From CAYOFK01 sp964403185 (GTDB taxonomy: Bacteria; Bacteroidota; Bacteroidia; Bacteroidales; VadinHA17), in the NCBI GenBank assembly GCA_964403185.1, contig CAYOFK010000158.1, positions 1 to 6,443 of the forward strand: a DNA stretch of 6,443 bases, read 5' to 3'. This document shows, piece after piece, positions 1 through 6,117 of this stretch; position 1 is the stretch's first letter, and the number at the start of each line of letters is the position of its first letter. The position numbers were made by a program, and so were the translations under genes. The notes beneath the pieces were generated by a model. The model did not search any database, had not been told where the DNA came from, and saw nothing but the letters and a program-made list of their open reading frames with translations.

Positions 1-80
1 TACAGGGCCAACTGCATGGCGGTTATAAAAAGCCTGATAACTTGTTTCTTTAACGAAAAATACCTTTTGAGACAGCTCCC
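1..80. mobile_element. End of an insertion-sequence-like element extending off the left edge
   Basis: Bases 64-80 read CTTTTGAGACAGCTCCC. This is nearly the reverse complement of GGGGCTGTCTCAAAAG at 6391-6406, differing by one extra base near the tip. GAGACAGCC(C) tips are common terminal inverted repeats of bacterial transposons. The orientation places the element body to the left, so only its last ~80 bases are here and no transposase can be read. The family cannot be named from this much sequence, and the boundary at 80 is inferred from where the similarity to the right-hand copy ends. Confidence 0.5.
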
Positions 81-94
81 TACTATCTTTCGCC

Positions 95-115
95 ACCTGA
101 CGATAAATGTCAGGT
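95..115. repeat. 7-bp perfect inverted repeat next to the left element end
   Basis: ACCTGAC at 95-101 and GTCAGGT at 109-115 form a perfect 7-bp stem around a 7-base AT-rich loop. It lies 14 bases inside the presumed transposon end and is not followed by a T-run in either direction, so a classical terminator is unlikely. It may be part of the mobile element, if its border is further right than I placed it, or of the adjoining repeat block. Confidence 0.4.
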
Positions 116-129
116 TCCAGGACTTACAG

Positions 130-240
130 GGCTTCAACTAAACCTCCTCAATCCCTAAACTCCTCAACCCCTCAACTCCTGCCTGCCGGCCTTGCTCTGC
201 CGAAGCGGCTACGCGAAGGCGCAGCAGGCAAGGCTTCAAC
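130..240. repeat. Non-coding repeat block: CCTCAA-rich tract plus GC-rich imperfect palindrome
   Basis: GGCTTCAAC occurs at 130-138 and again at 232-240 and brackets the block. Between them is a C/T-rich stretch with CCTCAA at 146-151, 162-167 and 170-175. It is followed by a GC-rich imperfect palindrome: GCCTTGC (189-195) pairs with GCAAGGC (228-234), and CTGC (197-200) with GCAG (221-224), around a centre rich in GCCG/CGGC. Similar GC-rich palindromes and G-rich tracts recur between genes in Bacteroidota genomes, from memory. Open frames crossing it are low-complexity and not credible genes. No function is claimed. Confidence 0.5.
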
Positions 241-279
241 CCTTCCAGGACCTCCCTGTGGTCGGACGCTGGAAGGTTT
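238..279. repeat. Nested hairpin downstream of recG
   Basis: CCTTCCAG (241-248) and CTGGAAGG (269-276) form a perfect 8-bp outer stem, extended by AA/TT after one mismatch. Inside it GACC (249-252) can pair with GGTC (260-263). A TTTT run follows the right arm on the plus strand, so as a terminator it would act on plus-strand transcription heading into the 3' end of recG. The minus-strand (recG) side has no U-tract. It starts about 30 bases beyond the recG stop and could still help define the recG transcript end or protect the mRNA. Confidence 0.35.
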
Positions 280-309
280 TCGCCCCCCTCCCTACTTCTT
301 ATCCTCGCT

Positions 310-2412
310 TCAACTGATATTCCCCCAGTAGGTATGGTCTTTTGCCAGGGCCCGGAGCTGGCGTACCAGGATGGTGTTTTTATCTGATTGTAACTCCGGA
401 TCCGGATCCAGTATCTTTTCGGCCTCATTACGGGCGAATTGAAGGATCTGACTGTCTTTGCCCAGGTGCGCAATTTTCAGGTTGAAAGCCAAACCGCTTT
501 GTTGGGTTCCTTCCAGGTCACCCGGACCCCGGAGTTTCAGATCAACCTCGGCGATTTCAAATCCATCTGTGGTCCTTACCATGGTTTCCATCCGTTTTCT
601 GGCCTCCGCCGACAATGCGTGACCACTCATCAGAATACAAAAAGATTGTTCTCTGCCCCGGCCAACCCGTCCCCGTAGCTGGTGCAACTGGGAAAGTCCG
701 AACCGTTCTGCACTTTCAATGACCATAACGGAGGCATTGGGAATATCCACACCCACTTCAATGACGGTTGTGGCAACCAGGATATGGGCTCTGCCTGCAA
801 TAAAATGATTCATTGAGATGTCTTTTTCCTCTGGCTTCATTTTCCCATGAACCACACTGACCGCATATTTGGGGGGTGGGAATGCCCTGGATATGCTTTC
901 ATACCCATCCTCCAGGTCCTTATAGTCCATTTTTTCTGATTCTTTTATAAGGGGATAAACTACAAAGATCTGCTGTCCCTCTGCAATGCATTTCCTCATA
1001 AAACCGAATACACGGTTTCTCTGACTATCGGTGAAATGAAGAGTTTTAATGGGGATCCTTCCCGGTGGCATCTCATCAATTACAGAAACATCCAGATCGC
1101 CATAAACTGTCATGGCCAGGGTCCTGGGTATGGGTGTGGCTGTCATGACCAGAACGTGCGGAGGCACAATATTCTTATTCCACAACCGGGCCCTTTGTGC
1201 CACACCAAACCGGTGCTGCTCGTCAATGATCACCACCCCCAGGTTCCTGAATACCACTGTTTCTTCAATCAGGGCGTGGGTTCCGATTAAAATTTGCAAT
1301 GAGCCGTTGGTAAGTTCCCCGTGAATGGCATCGCGTTCAGATTTCTTAGTGGAACCTGTAAGCAGCCGTATGTTGACATCCAGGTTTACGAGGAATTTTG
1401 AAATGGTCTGAAAATGCTGATTGGCCAGGATCTCGGTTGGAGCCATAATGCCGGCCTGAAAATCATTATCCAGCGCTATAAGAATGGTCAGCAGGGCCAC
1501 CAGTGTTTTTCCGCTCCCAACATCACCCTGCAACAGCCGGTTCATCTGTTTTCCCGAACCCAGATCACTACGAATTTCTTTCACCACTCTTTTCTGCGCG
1601 CCGGTAAGATCAAATTGCAGGTGTTCCTTATAGAATTTGTTTACATAGTCGCCAATATTTTTAAAAACATAACCCTGTATCTTTTTATTTCTCAGGACTT
1701 TTTGTTTCAGAAGGTTTAACTGAATGTAAAACAGCTCTTCAAATTTCAATCTGTAAGTGGCTTTTGACAGGAGGGCTGTATTTTCCGGGAAGTGGATGTT
1801 TTTCAGTGCTTCATTTCTCGACATCAGGCCAAGTTTTTGAACCAGGTATGCCGGCAGGGTTTCAGGGATGCTGCCTTTCAGATTGTTGAACAGGTTGATC
1901 TGGAGTTTCTCAATCGCACGTGACTGGATGAAGTTTTTCTTGAGTTTTTCAGTGGTGCTGTATAAGGCCTGCAGCTTTGCAGCCGGCCGGGTTGAATGCA
2001 TGCCGGCATCTTCAATTTCAGGATGAATGATATTGATGCCCCCGCGGTACAACCCGGGCTTCCCGTAAACAACATACTTGAGTTCCGGTTTGATGCCGTC
2101 CCTGATCCATTTGATGCCATGGAACCATACGAGGGTGAGTTTTCCGGTTCCATCTGAAAAATCTGCTGCCAGCCTTTTCCGCGGTCCGCCCCCCTCAATG
2201 CGAAAATTTGAAATGGTTCCGTTCAATTGTACATGGGCCTGACCGGCTTTTATTTCAGAGATCTTATAATACCTGCTTTTGTCAATGTATTTATAAGGAT
2301 AGAAGGTAATGAGATCTCCTATGGTCCTGACCTGAAGTTCATCGTTCAGCAAGCCGGCCCGTTTGGGCCCCACACCCTTAAGGTATTTGATTTCCTGGTT
2401 AAGATAATTCAT
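310..2412 (-). CDS. recG: ATP-dependent DNA helicase RecG
   Basis: RecG is a superfamily 2 double-stranded DNA translocase that reverses stalled replication forks and processes branched recombination intermediates in the cytoplasm. With the start at 2412 it has 700 residues, the usual RecG size. A helix-hairpin-helix-like segment (LKGVGPKRAGLL, 11-22) opens the wedge/OB region. Helicase motifs follow in order: FDLTGAQ (267-273), Walker A GDVGSGKT (296-303), DEQH box (397-400), TATPIPRTLA (424-433), motif V ATTVIEVGVDIPNA (547-560) and motif VI QLRGRVGRG (578-586). The C-terminal TRG segment GFEIAEVDLKLRGPGDLEGTQQSG (617-640), which couples ATP use to translocation, is intact. The frame stays open to an upstream ATG at 2463, but the RecG family begins at MNYLNQEIKYLKGVGPK. 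A TAAATTTG promoter-like box lies between the two starts, so I chose 2412. The gene is divergent from the methyltransferase and shows no disruption. Confidence 0.97.
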   Translation of the reverse strand: MNYLNQEIKYLKGVGPKRAGLLNDELQVRTIGDLITFYPYKYIDKSRYYKISEIKAGQAHVQLNGTISNFRIEGGGPRKRLAADFSDGTGKLTLVWFHGIKWIRDGIKPELKYVVYGKPGLYRGGINIIHPEIEDAGMHSTRPAAKLQALYSTTEKLKKNFIQSRAIEKLQINLFNNLKGSIPETLPAYLVQKLGLMSRNEALKNIHFPENTALLSKATYRLKFEELFYIQLNLLKQKVLRNKKIQGYVFKNIGDYVNKFYKEHLQFDLTGAQKRVVKEIRSDLGSGKQMNRLLQGDVGSGKTLVALLTILIALDNDFQAGIMAPTEILANQHFQTISKFLVNLDVNIRLLTGSTKKSERDAIHGELTNGSLQILIGTHALIEETVVFRNLGVVIIDEQHRFGVAQRARLWNKNIVPPHVLVMTATPIPRTLAMTVYGDLDVSVIDEMPPGRIPIKTLHFTDSQRNRVFGFMRKCIAEGQQIFVVYPLIKESEKMDYKDLEDGYESISRAFPPPKYAVSVVHGKMKPEEKDISMNHFIAGRAHILVATTVIEVGVDIPNASVMVIESAERFGLSQLHQLRGRVGRGREQSFCILMSGHALSAEARKRMETMVRTTDGFEIAEVDLKLRGPGDLEGTQQSGLAFNLKIAHLGKDSQILQFARNEAEKILDPDPELQSDKNTILVRQLRALAKDHTYWGNIS

Positions 2413-2441
2413 GAATGCAACGGGGAATAAATCCCGGATAG

Positions 2442-2449
2442 CAAATTTA
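2442..2449 (-). promoter_or_regulatory. Candidate -7 element of the recG promoter
   Basis: Read on the minus strand these bases are TAAATTTG, a full match to the Bacteroidota -7 consensus TAnnTTTG. Transcription would then start near 2435, leaving a ~20-base leader before the ATG at 2412. It would place the alternative ATG at 2463 outside the transcript. No convincing TTTG lies at the expected upstream spacing, so support is partial. Confidence 0.3.
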
Positions 2450-2554
2450 GGGTATCTTTCCAAAGTATGCGGCAGGATAAAACCTTTTTTTTGATACGGG
2501 GAATAATTATGCCTGTCCGGGGTCTAACAATTAATGGGATTAATTTAAGGGGTG

Positions 2555-3346
2555 ATGTTTAATTTCAGGAGGGTTGCATTGTATTTTAATTTCTTGCTGA
2601 CTTCTAAAAGCCGGAAGGGTTATGGGATTCATTCACCCTTTATTTATAATCTGGCAAGGGATGTTTTGAACAACCGGCAGTTTTTTCCGGAGCTGGCCAG
2701 GATCTCGAATCTCAGAAAAACTCTTGCAGGATCTGACGACACGTTAAGCTATACAGATCCTGGAACCGGATCGCGGGTGTTCAGCCCGGAAACCAGACGG
2801 GTCTCAGATATTTTGAAGCTTGCCTCCGTAAGAGAAAAATATGGCCGCCTTTTGTTTCTAATGGTCCGGAAATTTAAACCCCGGAATATTATTGAACTTG
2901 GAACCTCTCTTGGAATTGGCACCTCATATCTGTCGATTGCAAATGGTCCCCGGAAAGTTTATACAATAGAAGCTTCTGAACCTTTGATCAAGGCAGCCAG
3001 GAAGAATTTTAATTTTCTGGAACTTGAAAATATTGAAATCTTGCATGGAGATTTTAAAAGTGGCCTGACAGCACTGAGCAATAAACCCGATTCTTTCGAC
3101 CTTGTATTTTTTGACGGGGATCACAGCCGGGAATCCACCCTGAATTATTTCAAATTGTGCCTGGCTAAGGCCGGTCCGGATTCAATTTTTATTTTCGATG
3201 ACATTCACTGGTCAAAGGAAATGGAAGAAGCCTGGTCGAAGATAATAAAACATGAGAGGGTGACCTGCACGGTGGATCTTTTTCAAATGGGCATTGTATT
3301 TTTTAAAAATGAGCTGGTGAAGCAACATTTCAGGATCCGGTATTAA
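2555..3346 (+). CDS. Class I SAM-dependent methyltransferase (O-methyltransferase-like)
   Basis: This is a predicted cytoplasmic methyltransferase with a Rossmann fold; its substrate is unknown. Counting from the GTG at 2552 (264 residues): a family-typical N-terminal stretch GYGIHSPFIY at 23-32; SAM-binding motif I IIELGTSLGIG at 113-123; acidic ribose-binding position E140 after a beta strand (KVYTIE); HGDF at 165-168; FDLVFFDGDH at 182-191; and IFDDIHW at 214-220. The last two resemble the acidic, metal-binding-type positions of catechol/caffeoyl-CoA O-methyltransferases, so small-molecule O-methylation is possible but unproven. GTG at 2552 and ATG at 2555 are both possible starts and differ by one residue. 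AAGGGG at 2547-2552 would be unusually close to either. It is the first gene of the plus-strand run, divergent from recG, with a 124-base gap to the ABC ATPase. Confidence 0.88.
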   Translation: MFNFRRVALYFNFLLTSKSRKGYGIHSPFIYNLARDVLNNRQFFPELARISNLRKTLAGSDDTLSYTDPGTGSRVFSPETRRVSDILKLASVREKYGRLLFLMVRKFKPRNIIELGTSLGIGTSYLSIANGPRKVYTIEASEPLIKAARKNFNFLELENIEILHGDFKSGLTALSNKPDSFDLVFFDGDHSRESTLNYFKLCLAKAGPDSIFIFDDIHWSKEMEEAWSKIIKHERVTCTVDLFQMGIVFFKNELVKQHFRIRY

Positions 3347-3391
3347 AATCCGATGTGTGCTTTCCGGCCCTTTCTGAAGGCGAAGGAATGT

Positions 3392-3422
3392 AACATATTT
3401 TAACAATGTTTCTTTCCTTTTT
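3392..3422 (+). terminator. Weak terminator-like hairpin after the methyltransferase
   Basis: AACAT (3392-3396) and ATGTT (3406-3410) form a 5-bp AT-rich stem followed by a T-rich run (TCTTTCCTTTTT). It sits between the methyltransferase stop and the ABC ATPase start. The short AT-only-type stem makes it weak. If real, it would partly separate the methyltransferase transcript from the downstream genes. Confidence 0.22.
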
Positions 3423-3470
3423 ATGAAAGAATGGCGTATTTTCGTAAACTTATTAAATGACAGCACTGTA

Positions 3471-4172
3471 ATGGGAAAAGTTATTGAACTTTCAAATATT
3501 GTAAAGAACTACTATGTTGGAACGGTTGTGGTGCGGGCCTTACGATCCGTTTCACTCACCATCGGTGAAAATGAATACGTGGCGATCATGGGTCCTTCGG
3601 GCTCAGGAAAGTCCACTTTGATGAACCTGATTGGGTGTTTGGATACACCAACATCGGGGAGCTATATATTAAATGACAATGATGTCAGTAAAATGGAAGA
3701 TAACCAGTTGGCTGAAATCCGGAACAAAGAGATTGGATTTGTATTTCAGACATTTAATTTGCTTCCCAGATATAATGCTTTGGAAAATGTGATGTTGCCA
3801 TTAATTTATGCAGGTGTTTCAAAACTGGAACGTACCGAACAGGCTGTGCGTGTGCTTGAAAATGTGGGTCTGGCCGACCGGATGGACCATAAACCAAATG
3901 AACTTTCCGGCGGACAACGGCAAAGGGTGGCAGTGGCCAGGGCCCTGGTTAATGAACCATCCATCATTCTTGCGGACGAGCCCACAGGGAACCTCGATTC
4001 AAAAACTTCAAAAGATATAATGAATCTTGTAAGTGAGATCCACGAAATTGGGAATACGGTCATCGTAGTAACCCACGAAGAAGATATCGCACAGCGTGCA
4101 AAAAGGATCATTCGGCTTATTGATGGTGAAGTTTCCTCGGATGTACTGAAAGAGGCAGGAGTGAGAGGTTGA
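3471..4172 (+). CDS. ABC transporter ATP-binding protein, LolD/MacB/FtsE class
   Basis: This is the cytoplasmic ATPase subunit of a membrane ABC complex. From ATG 3471 (233 residues) it has all the catalytic elements: Walker A GPSGSGKS (41-48), Q-loop Q93 in VFQTFNLLP, signature LSGGQRQR (145-152), Walker B plus D-loop IILADEPTGNLD (165-176) and H-loop H202 (VTHEE). The LADEPTGNLDS sequence and the length fit the LolD/MacB/FtsE branch, which partners with FtsX-like mechanotransmission permeases for lipoprotein release, macrolide or peptide efflux, or cell-wall hydrolase control. No permease gene lies in the window, so the partner must be encoded elsewhere and the substrate is open. The frame extends up to an ATG at 3423, but the family begins at a short MGKVIELSNIVKNY-like start, so 3471 is preferred. 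It is 42 bases upstream of the cobalamin adenosyltransferase start, probably co-transcribed. Confidence 0.93.
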   Translation: MGKVIELSNIVKNYYVGTVVVRALRSVSLTIGENEYVAIMGPSGSGKSTLMNLIGCLDTPTSGSYILNDNDVSKMEDNQLAEIRNKEIGFVFQTFNLLPRYNALENVMLPLIYAGVSKLERTEQAVRVLENVGLADRMDHKPNELSGGQRQRVAVARALVNEPSIILADEPTGNLDSKTSKDIMNLVSEIHEIGNTVIVVTHEEDIAQRAKRIIRLIDGEVSSDVLKEAGVRG

Positions 4173-4214
4173 CAGGATTTACAGGTGTTGTCCTGGTCCT
4201 GCCATTATAAACAG

Positions 4215-4763
4215 ATGAAAATTTATACTAAAACCGGTGACAGGGGAACCACCTCACTGAAAGGAGGTACGCGATTACGCAAATCCCATCAAAGGATTGA
4301 AGCCTATGGTACGGTGGATGAATTGATCGCATACATCGGTTTGATCAAAGATCTGCTTTCTGACAGTTACCACAGCGAATTAACAGCAATCCAGGACCGG
4401 CTGATGACCGTCGCCTCCAATCTGGCGGCAGAACCGGATATGAATTTTGATAAAGAACTTCCCGAACTGACAGATCGTGATTCTGCAGAACTGGAAACCC
4501 TCATTGATGGAATGGAAAAGAACCTCGAGCCGTTAACAGCCTTTATATTACCCGGAGGCCATCAGTTCATTTCCCATTGCCATATCGCCAGGAATGTTTG
4601 CCGGAGAGCAGAACGGGCTGTACTCAGAGTGGAAGGCAACATACGGAATTTTGACCCCATGATGGTCTATCTCAACAGGTTATCAGATTATTTATTTGTT
4701 CTGGCCAGGACCCTCACAAAAGATCTTAATATTGATGAAGAGATCTGGAATCCCAGGTTCTGA
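4215..4763 (+). CDS. pduO: Cob(I)yrinic acid a,c-diamide / cob(I)alamin adenosyltransferase, PduO type
   Basis: It transfers the adenosyl group from ATP to the cobalt of cob(I)alamin to make adenosylcobalamin, the cofactor of enzymes such as methylmalonyl-CoA mutase. PduO enzymes are cytoplasmic trimers of helical bundles. At 182 residues it has the usual size. The N-terminal ATP-binding motif TKTGDRGTTSL is at 5-15, YGTVDELIAYIG at 31-42, ILPGGHQFISHCHIARNVCRRAERAV at 111-136 (the Arg/Glu-rich catalytic and subunit-interface helix), and YLNRLSDYLFVLAR at 152-165. An in-frame GTG at 4185 would add ten unrelated residues, so the ATG giving MKIYTKTGD is clearly right. There is no Shine-Dalgarno, as is common in Bacteroidota. 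No other cobalamin gene is nearby, so this fits a salvage or assimilation role. The gene symbol is assigned by family only. Confidence 0.95.
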   Translation: MKIYTKTGDRGTTSLKGGTRLRKSHQRIEAYGTVDELIAYIGLIKDLLSDSYHSELTAIQDRLMTVASNLAAEPDMNFDKELPELTDRDSAELETLIDGMEKNLEPLTAFILPGGHQFISHCHIARNVCRRAERAVLRVEGNIRNFDPMMVYLNRLSDYLFVLARTLTKDLNIDEEIWNPRF

Positions 4764-4853
4764 TTTTCTTAAAGTTTTAAATTTTATTAAGTAGCTCAAG
4801 ATAAGGATGTTGTGCCTGTCGCATTGACTTTTTGTCTCTCTGTACCTGGCAGT

Positions 4854-4866
4854 TTTGCAATGCAAA
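4854..4866. repeat. Short palindrome just upstream of the DUF2795 promoter
   Basis: TTTGCA (4854-4859), A, TGCAAA (4861-4866) is a perfect 6-bp inverted repeat with a one-base centre. It ends two bases before the candidate -33 TTG. With so short a centre it would suit a dimeric protein site better than an RNA hairpin. Its position could let a regulator act on the DUF2795 promoter, but no cognate regulator is visible. Confidence 0.3.
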
Positions 4867-4867
4867 C

Positions 4868-4896
4868 TTGTTTTGAAAGATATTTTTATATATTTG
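4868..4896 (+). promoter_or_regulatory. Bacteroidota-type promoter for the DUF2795 gene
   Basis: TTG at 4868-4870 and TATATTTG at 4889-4896 fit the primary sigma factor consensus of this phylum (TTG, about 17-23 bases, TAnnTTTG) with an 18-base spacer. Transcription would begin around 4903, giving a leader of about 45 bases that ends in an A/T-rich stretch before the ATG. This suggests that the small downstream gene is transcribed on its own, in addition to any read-through from the adenosyltransferase. Confidence 0.55.
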
Positions 4897-4947
4897 CAGA
4901 ATTTTAGGACGTGTTGAATTAAGGAAATTTCAAAAATTTTTTAGCGC

Positions 4948-5169
4948 ATGTACTGGACTTTAGAGCTGGCATCAAAATTAGAGGACGCCCCCTGGCCGGC
5001 AACCAAAGAAGAATTGATTGATTATGGTATTCGGTCAGGCGCTCCTTTGGAAGTGATTGAAAATTTGCAGGGCATTGAAGATGAAGGGGATATATATGAG
5101 AGTATTGAGGATATATGGCCTGATTACCCGAGTAAAGACGATTTCTTTTTTAATGAAGACGAATATTAA
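4948..5169 (+). CDS. DUF2795 domain small acidic protein
   Basis: A 73-residue protein beginning MYWTLELASKLEDAPWPATKEELIDY and ending in an acidic, aromatic tail (DDFFFNEDEY). I recognise this as the Bacteroidota form of DUF2795, a small, highly conserved protein of unknown function. The central part (WPATKEELIDYGIRSGAPLEVIENLQ, about residues 16-41) has the pattern of a short helical domain of the family. It has no signal peptide or membrane segment, so it is probably cytoplasmic. Strong acidity and a good dedicated promoter suggest a well-expressed small protein that may bind a partner. The start ATG is unambiguous. Its stop codon lies at the edge of the AT-rich hairpin that separates it from the convergent gene. 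Confidence 0.92.
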   Translation: MYWTLELASKLEDAPWPATKEELIDYGIRSGAPLEVIENLQGIEDEGDIYESIEDIWPDYPSKDDFFFNEDEY

Positions 5170-5220
5170 CTGAAATGTAAATAAAAATTCTCGAATAGTC
5201 AGTTTTATTTTGCATTCAGT
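5169..5220. terminator. AT-rich hairpin, candidate bidirectional terminator
   Basis: ACTGAAATGTAAATAAAA (5169-5186) is almost the reverse complement of TTTTATTTTGCATTCAGT (5203-5220). The outer ACTGAA/TTCAGT and inner AAATAAAA/TTTTATTT parts pair, with a small offset in the middle, around a 16-base loop. It lies between two convergent genes and includes the last base of the DUF2795 stop and the stop of the opposing gene (5205-5207), so it could end transcription from both sides. The stem is AT-rich, so it is weaker than a classic GC-stem terminator. Confidence 0.5.
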
Positions 5221-5807
5221 GAAAATTTATACACATGAAATATTAAAACATTCTCAACTACGTCTTTTGACTCCGGATGACAAGGACAAATGTAAAATCC
5301 TTCCTCAGAAACAAACCAAAGGAAAATCGGATATGTTTTATCAGGAAGTTTAATATCTTTTATAATTTTAAAATTGTCATCAAGTATTGTCAAGTACAAT
5401 TCCTTATCCTCAAATCGATTAAAGTAATTATCAGAAACCTGATATGGAAGATCCGCCCAGTAAGGTCTGTAATACAATTTTCGAGCAGGATCTCTTAAAA
5501 CAGGAAAAAAATGCGGACTTTCAATTGCATGGATACTCCATCTATCAGGATCTTGTGAATTATTATTAAATTTTAATGCTTGATTTTTACTTACCTTACT
5601 TTGTCCTCCATAAATATTTCCCCTTTTAGTTTTTAAATCATATGTATAAATATTGCAGAAAATTAACGAGTTTCTATCCTCAAGAAATTGAAGATTACAA
5701 TACATATTACAAGCAAGTTCTCCGAATCTGGGATAATCATAAGATCGAAGTTCAAATAAACTTATTTTATTATTAACAGTAGCTGAACTATCAACTAATA
5801 AAGGATA
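5205..5807 (-). pseudogene. 5'-truncated DUF4221-like beta-propeller protein (C-terminal 200 codons)
   Basis: The first ATG (5705) gives a 166-residue product, but the reading frame is protein-like for another 34 codons upstream (YPLLVDSSATVNNKISLFEL.., ending RFGELACN) to a stop at 5808-5810. No usable start lies in that extension. The C-terminal part carries features I associate with DUF4221 proteins, predicted surface lipoproteins of Bacteroidota: a DPARKLYYRPYW segment, LTILDDNFKIIKDIKLP, a WFVSEEGFYICPCHPES segment and a terminal FHVYKF strand. Those proteins are usually over 300 residues with an N-terminal lipoprotein signal, which is absent here. The simplest reading is a gene that lost its 5' third or more. 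A shortened, start-at-5705 protein would have no export signal. The family call comes from pattern memory, not a search. The AT-rich composition contrasts with the genes to the left. Confidence 0.6.
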
Positions 5808-5844
5808 TTACAATCAATGCACCAGGTCGGATCTTTTTTATTAA

Positions 5845-6081
5845 CTATTGAACTCCTGGATAAGGTTCACGTTTATCACATTCCAATCCATTACCAATTC
5901 CACATCCGCAATAACACATAATAGGGGATGGACACCATATTGTTTTACATGGACTCGGCGGGAAAGGGTAAGGATTTTGATTTTCACACTCAGCTTTGCC
6001 AATATTAGTAGTTAGTCCCATCATAAAAATTAGAAAAAAAAGGAAAAATCCTTTTCTGAAAAGCCTTTTGGTTTTCTTCAT
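5845..6081 (-). CDS. Small secreted cysteine-rich protein
   Basis: A 78-residue protein of unknown family. It starts with a Lys/Arg-rich stretch (MKKTKRLFRK) and a hydrophobic core (GFFLFFLIFMMGL, 11-23), followed by a plausible signal peptidase I site after NIGKA (A30). The mature ~48 residues hold seven cysteines (32, 45, 50, 56, 58, 60, 68), several prolines and a CYCGCGIG cluster, so it is probably disulfide-linked or metal-binding outside the cytoplasm. It lies 37 bases upstream of the truncated DUF4221-like frame on the same strand. Short exported peptides next to propeller lipoproteins are a known Bacteroidota arrangement, for example NVEALA-type peptides. This one lacks a clear NVEALA motif, so membership is only a suggestion. 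It has no Shine-Dalgarno. The composition and signal peptide support a real gene despite its size. Confidence 0.65.
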   Translation of the reverse strand: MKKTKRLFRKGFFLFFLIFMMGLTTNIGKAECENQNPYPFPPSPCKTIWCPSPIMCYCGCGIGNGLECDKREPYPGVQ

Positions 6082-6117
6082 AATTTGATTTAGATTAATA
6101 GATTAAACTTGACTTAT

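Noticed and set aside
107..331. 74-codon plus-strand open frame over the repeat block
   Set aside because: The composition is dominated by the CCTCAA tract and palindrome (Pro/Leu/Ser-rich), with no domain and no promoter.
138..473. 111-codon minus-strand open frame downstream of and overlapping recG
   Set aside because: It overlaps the recG 3' end out of frame and runs through the repeat block. Its translation is low-complexity and typical of repeat DNA read as protein.
1036..1719. Several plus-strand open frames opposite recG
   Set aside because: They are antisense to a fully intact, highly conserved helicase gene and have no recognisable protein features.
3423..3470. Upstream ATG adding 16 residues to the ABC ATPase
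   Set aside because: LolD/MacB-class ATPases begin shortly before the first beta strand (here MGKVIELSNIVKNY). The added residues are AT-rich and unlike the family.
3806..4111. 101-codon minus-strand frame opposite the ABC ATPase
   Set aside because: It mirrors the conserved ATPase coding sequence and has no independent support.
4172..4200. Small CAGGA/TCCTG inverted repeat between the ABC ATPase and the adenosyltransferase
   Set aside because: Only five base pairs with no T-run; too weak to call a terminator or attenuator.
4185..4214. GTG start giving ten extra residues on the cobalamin adenosyltransferase
   Set aside because: The family starts at MKIYTKTGD, and the extension is unrelated sequence in the intergenic gap.
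5277..5498. 73-codon plus-strand frame opposite the DUF4221-like remnant
   Set aside because: It is a Lys/Ile/Arg-rich shadow of AT-rich coding DNA on the other strand, with no domain features.
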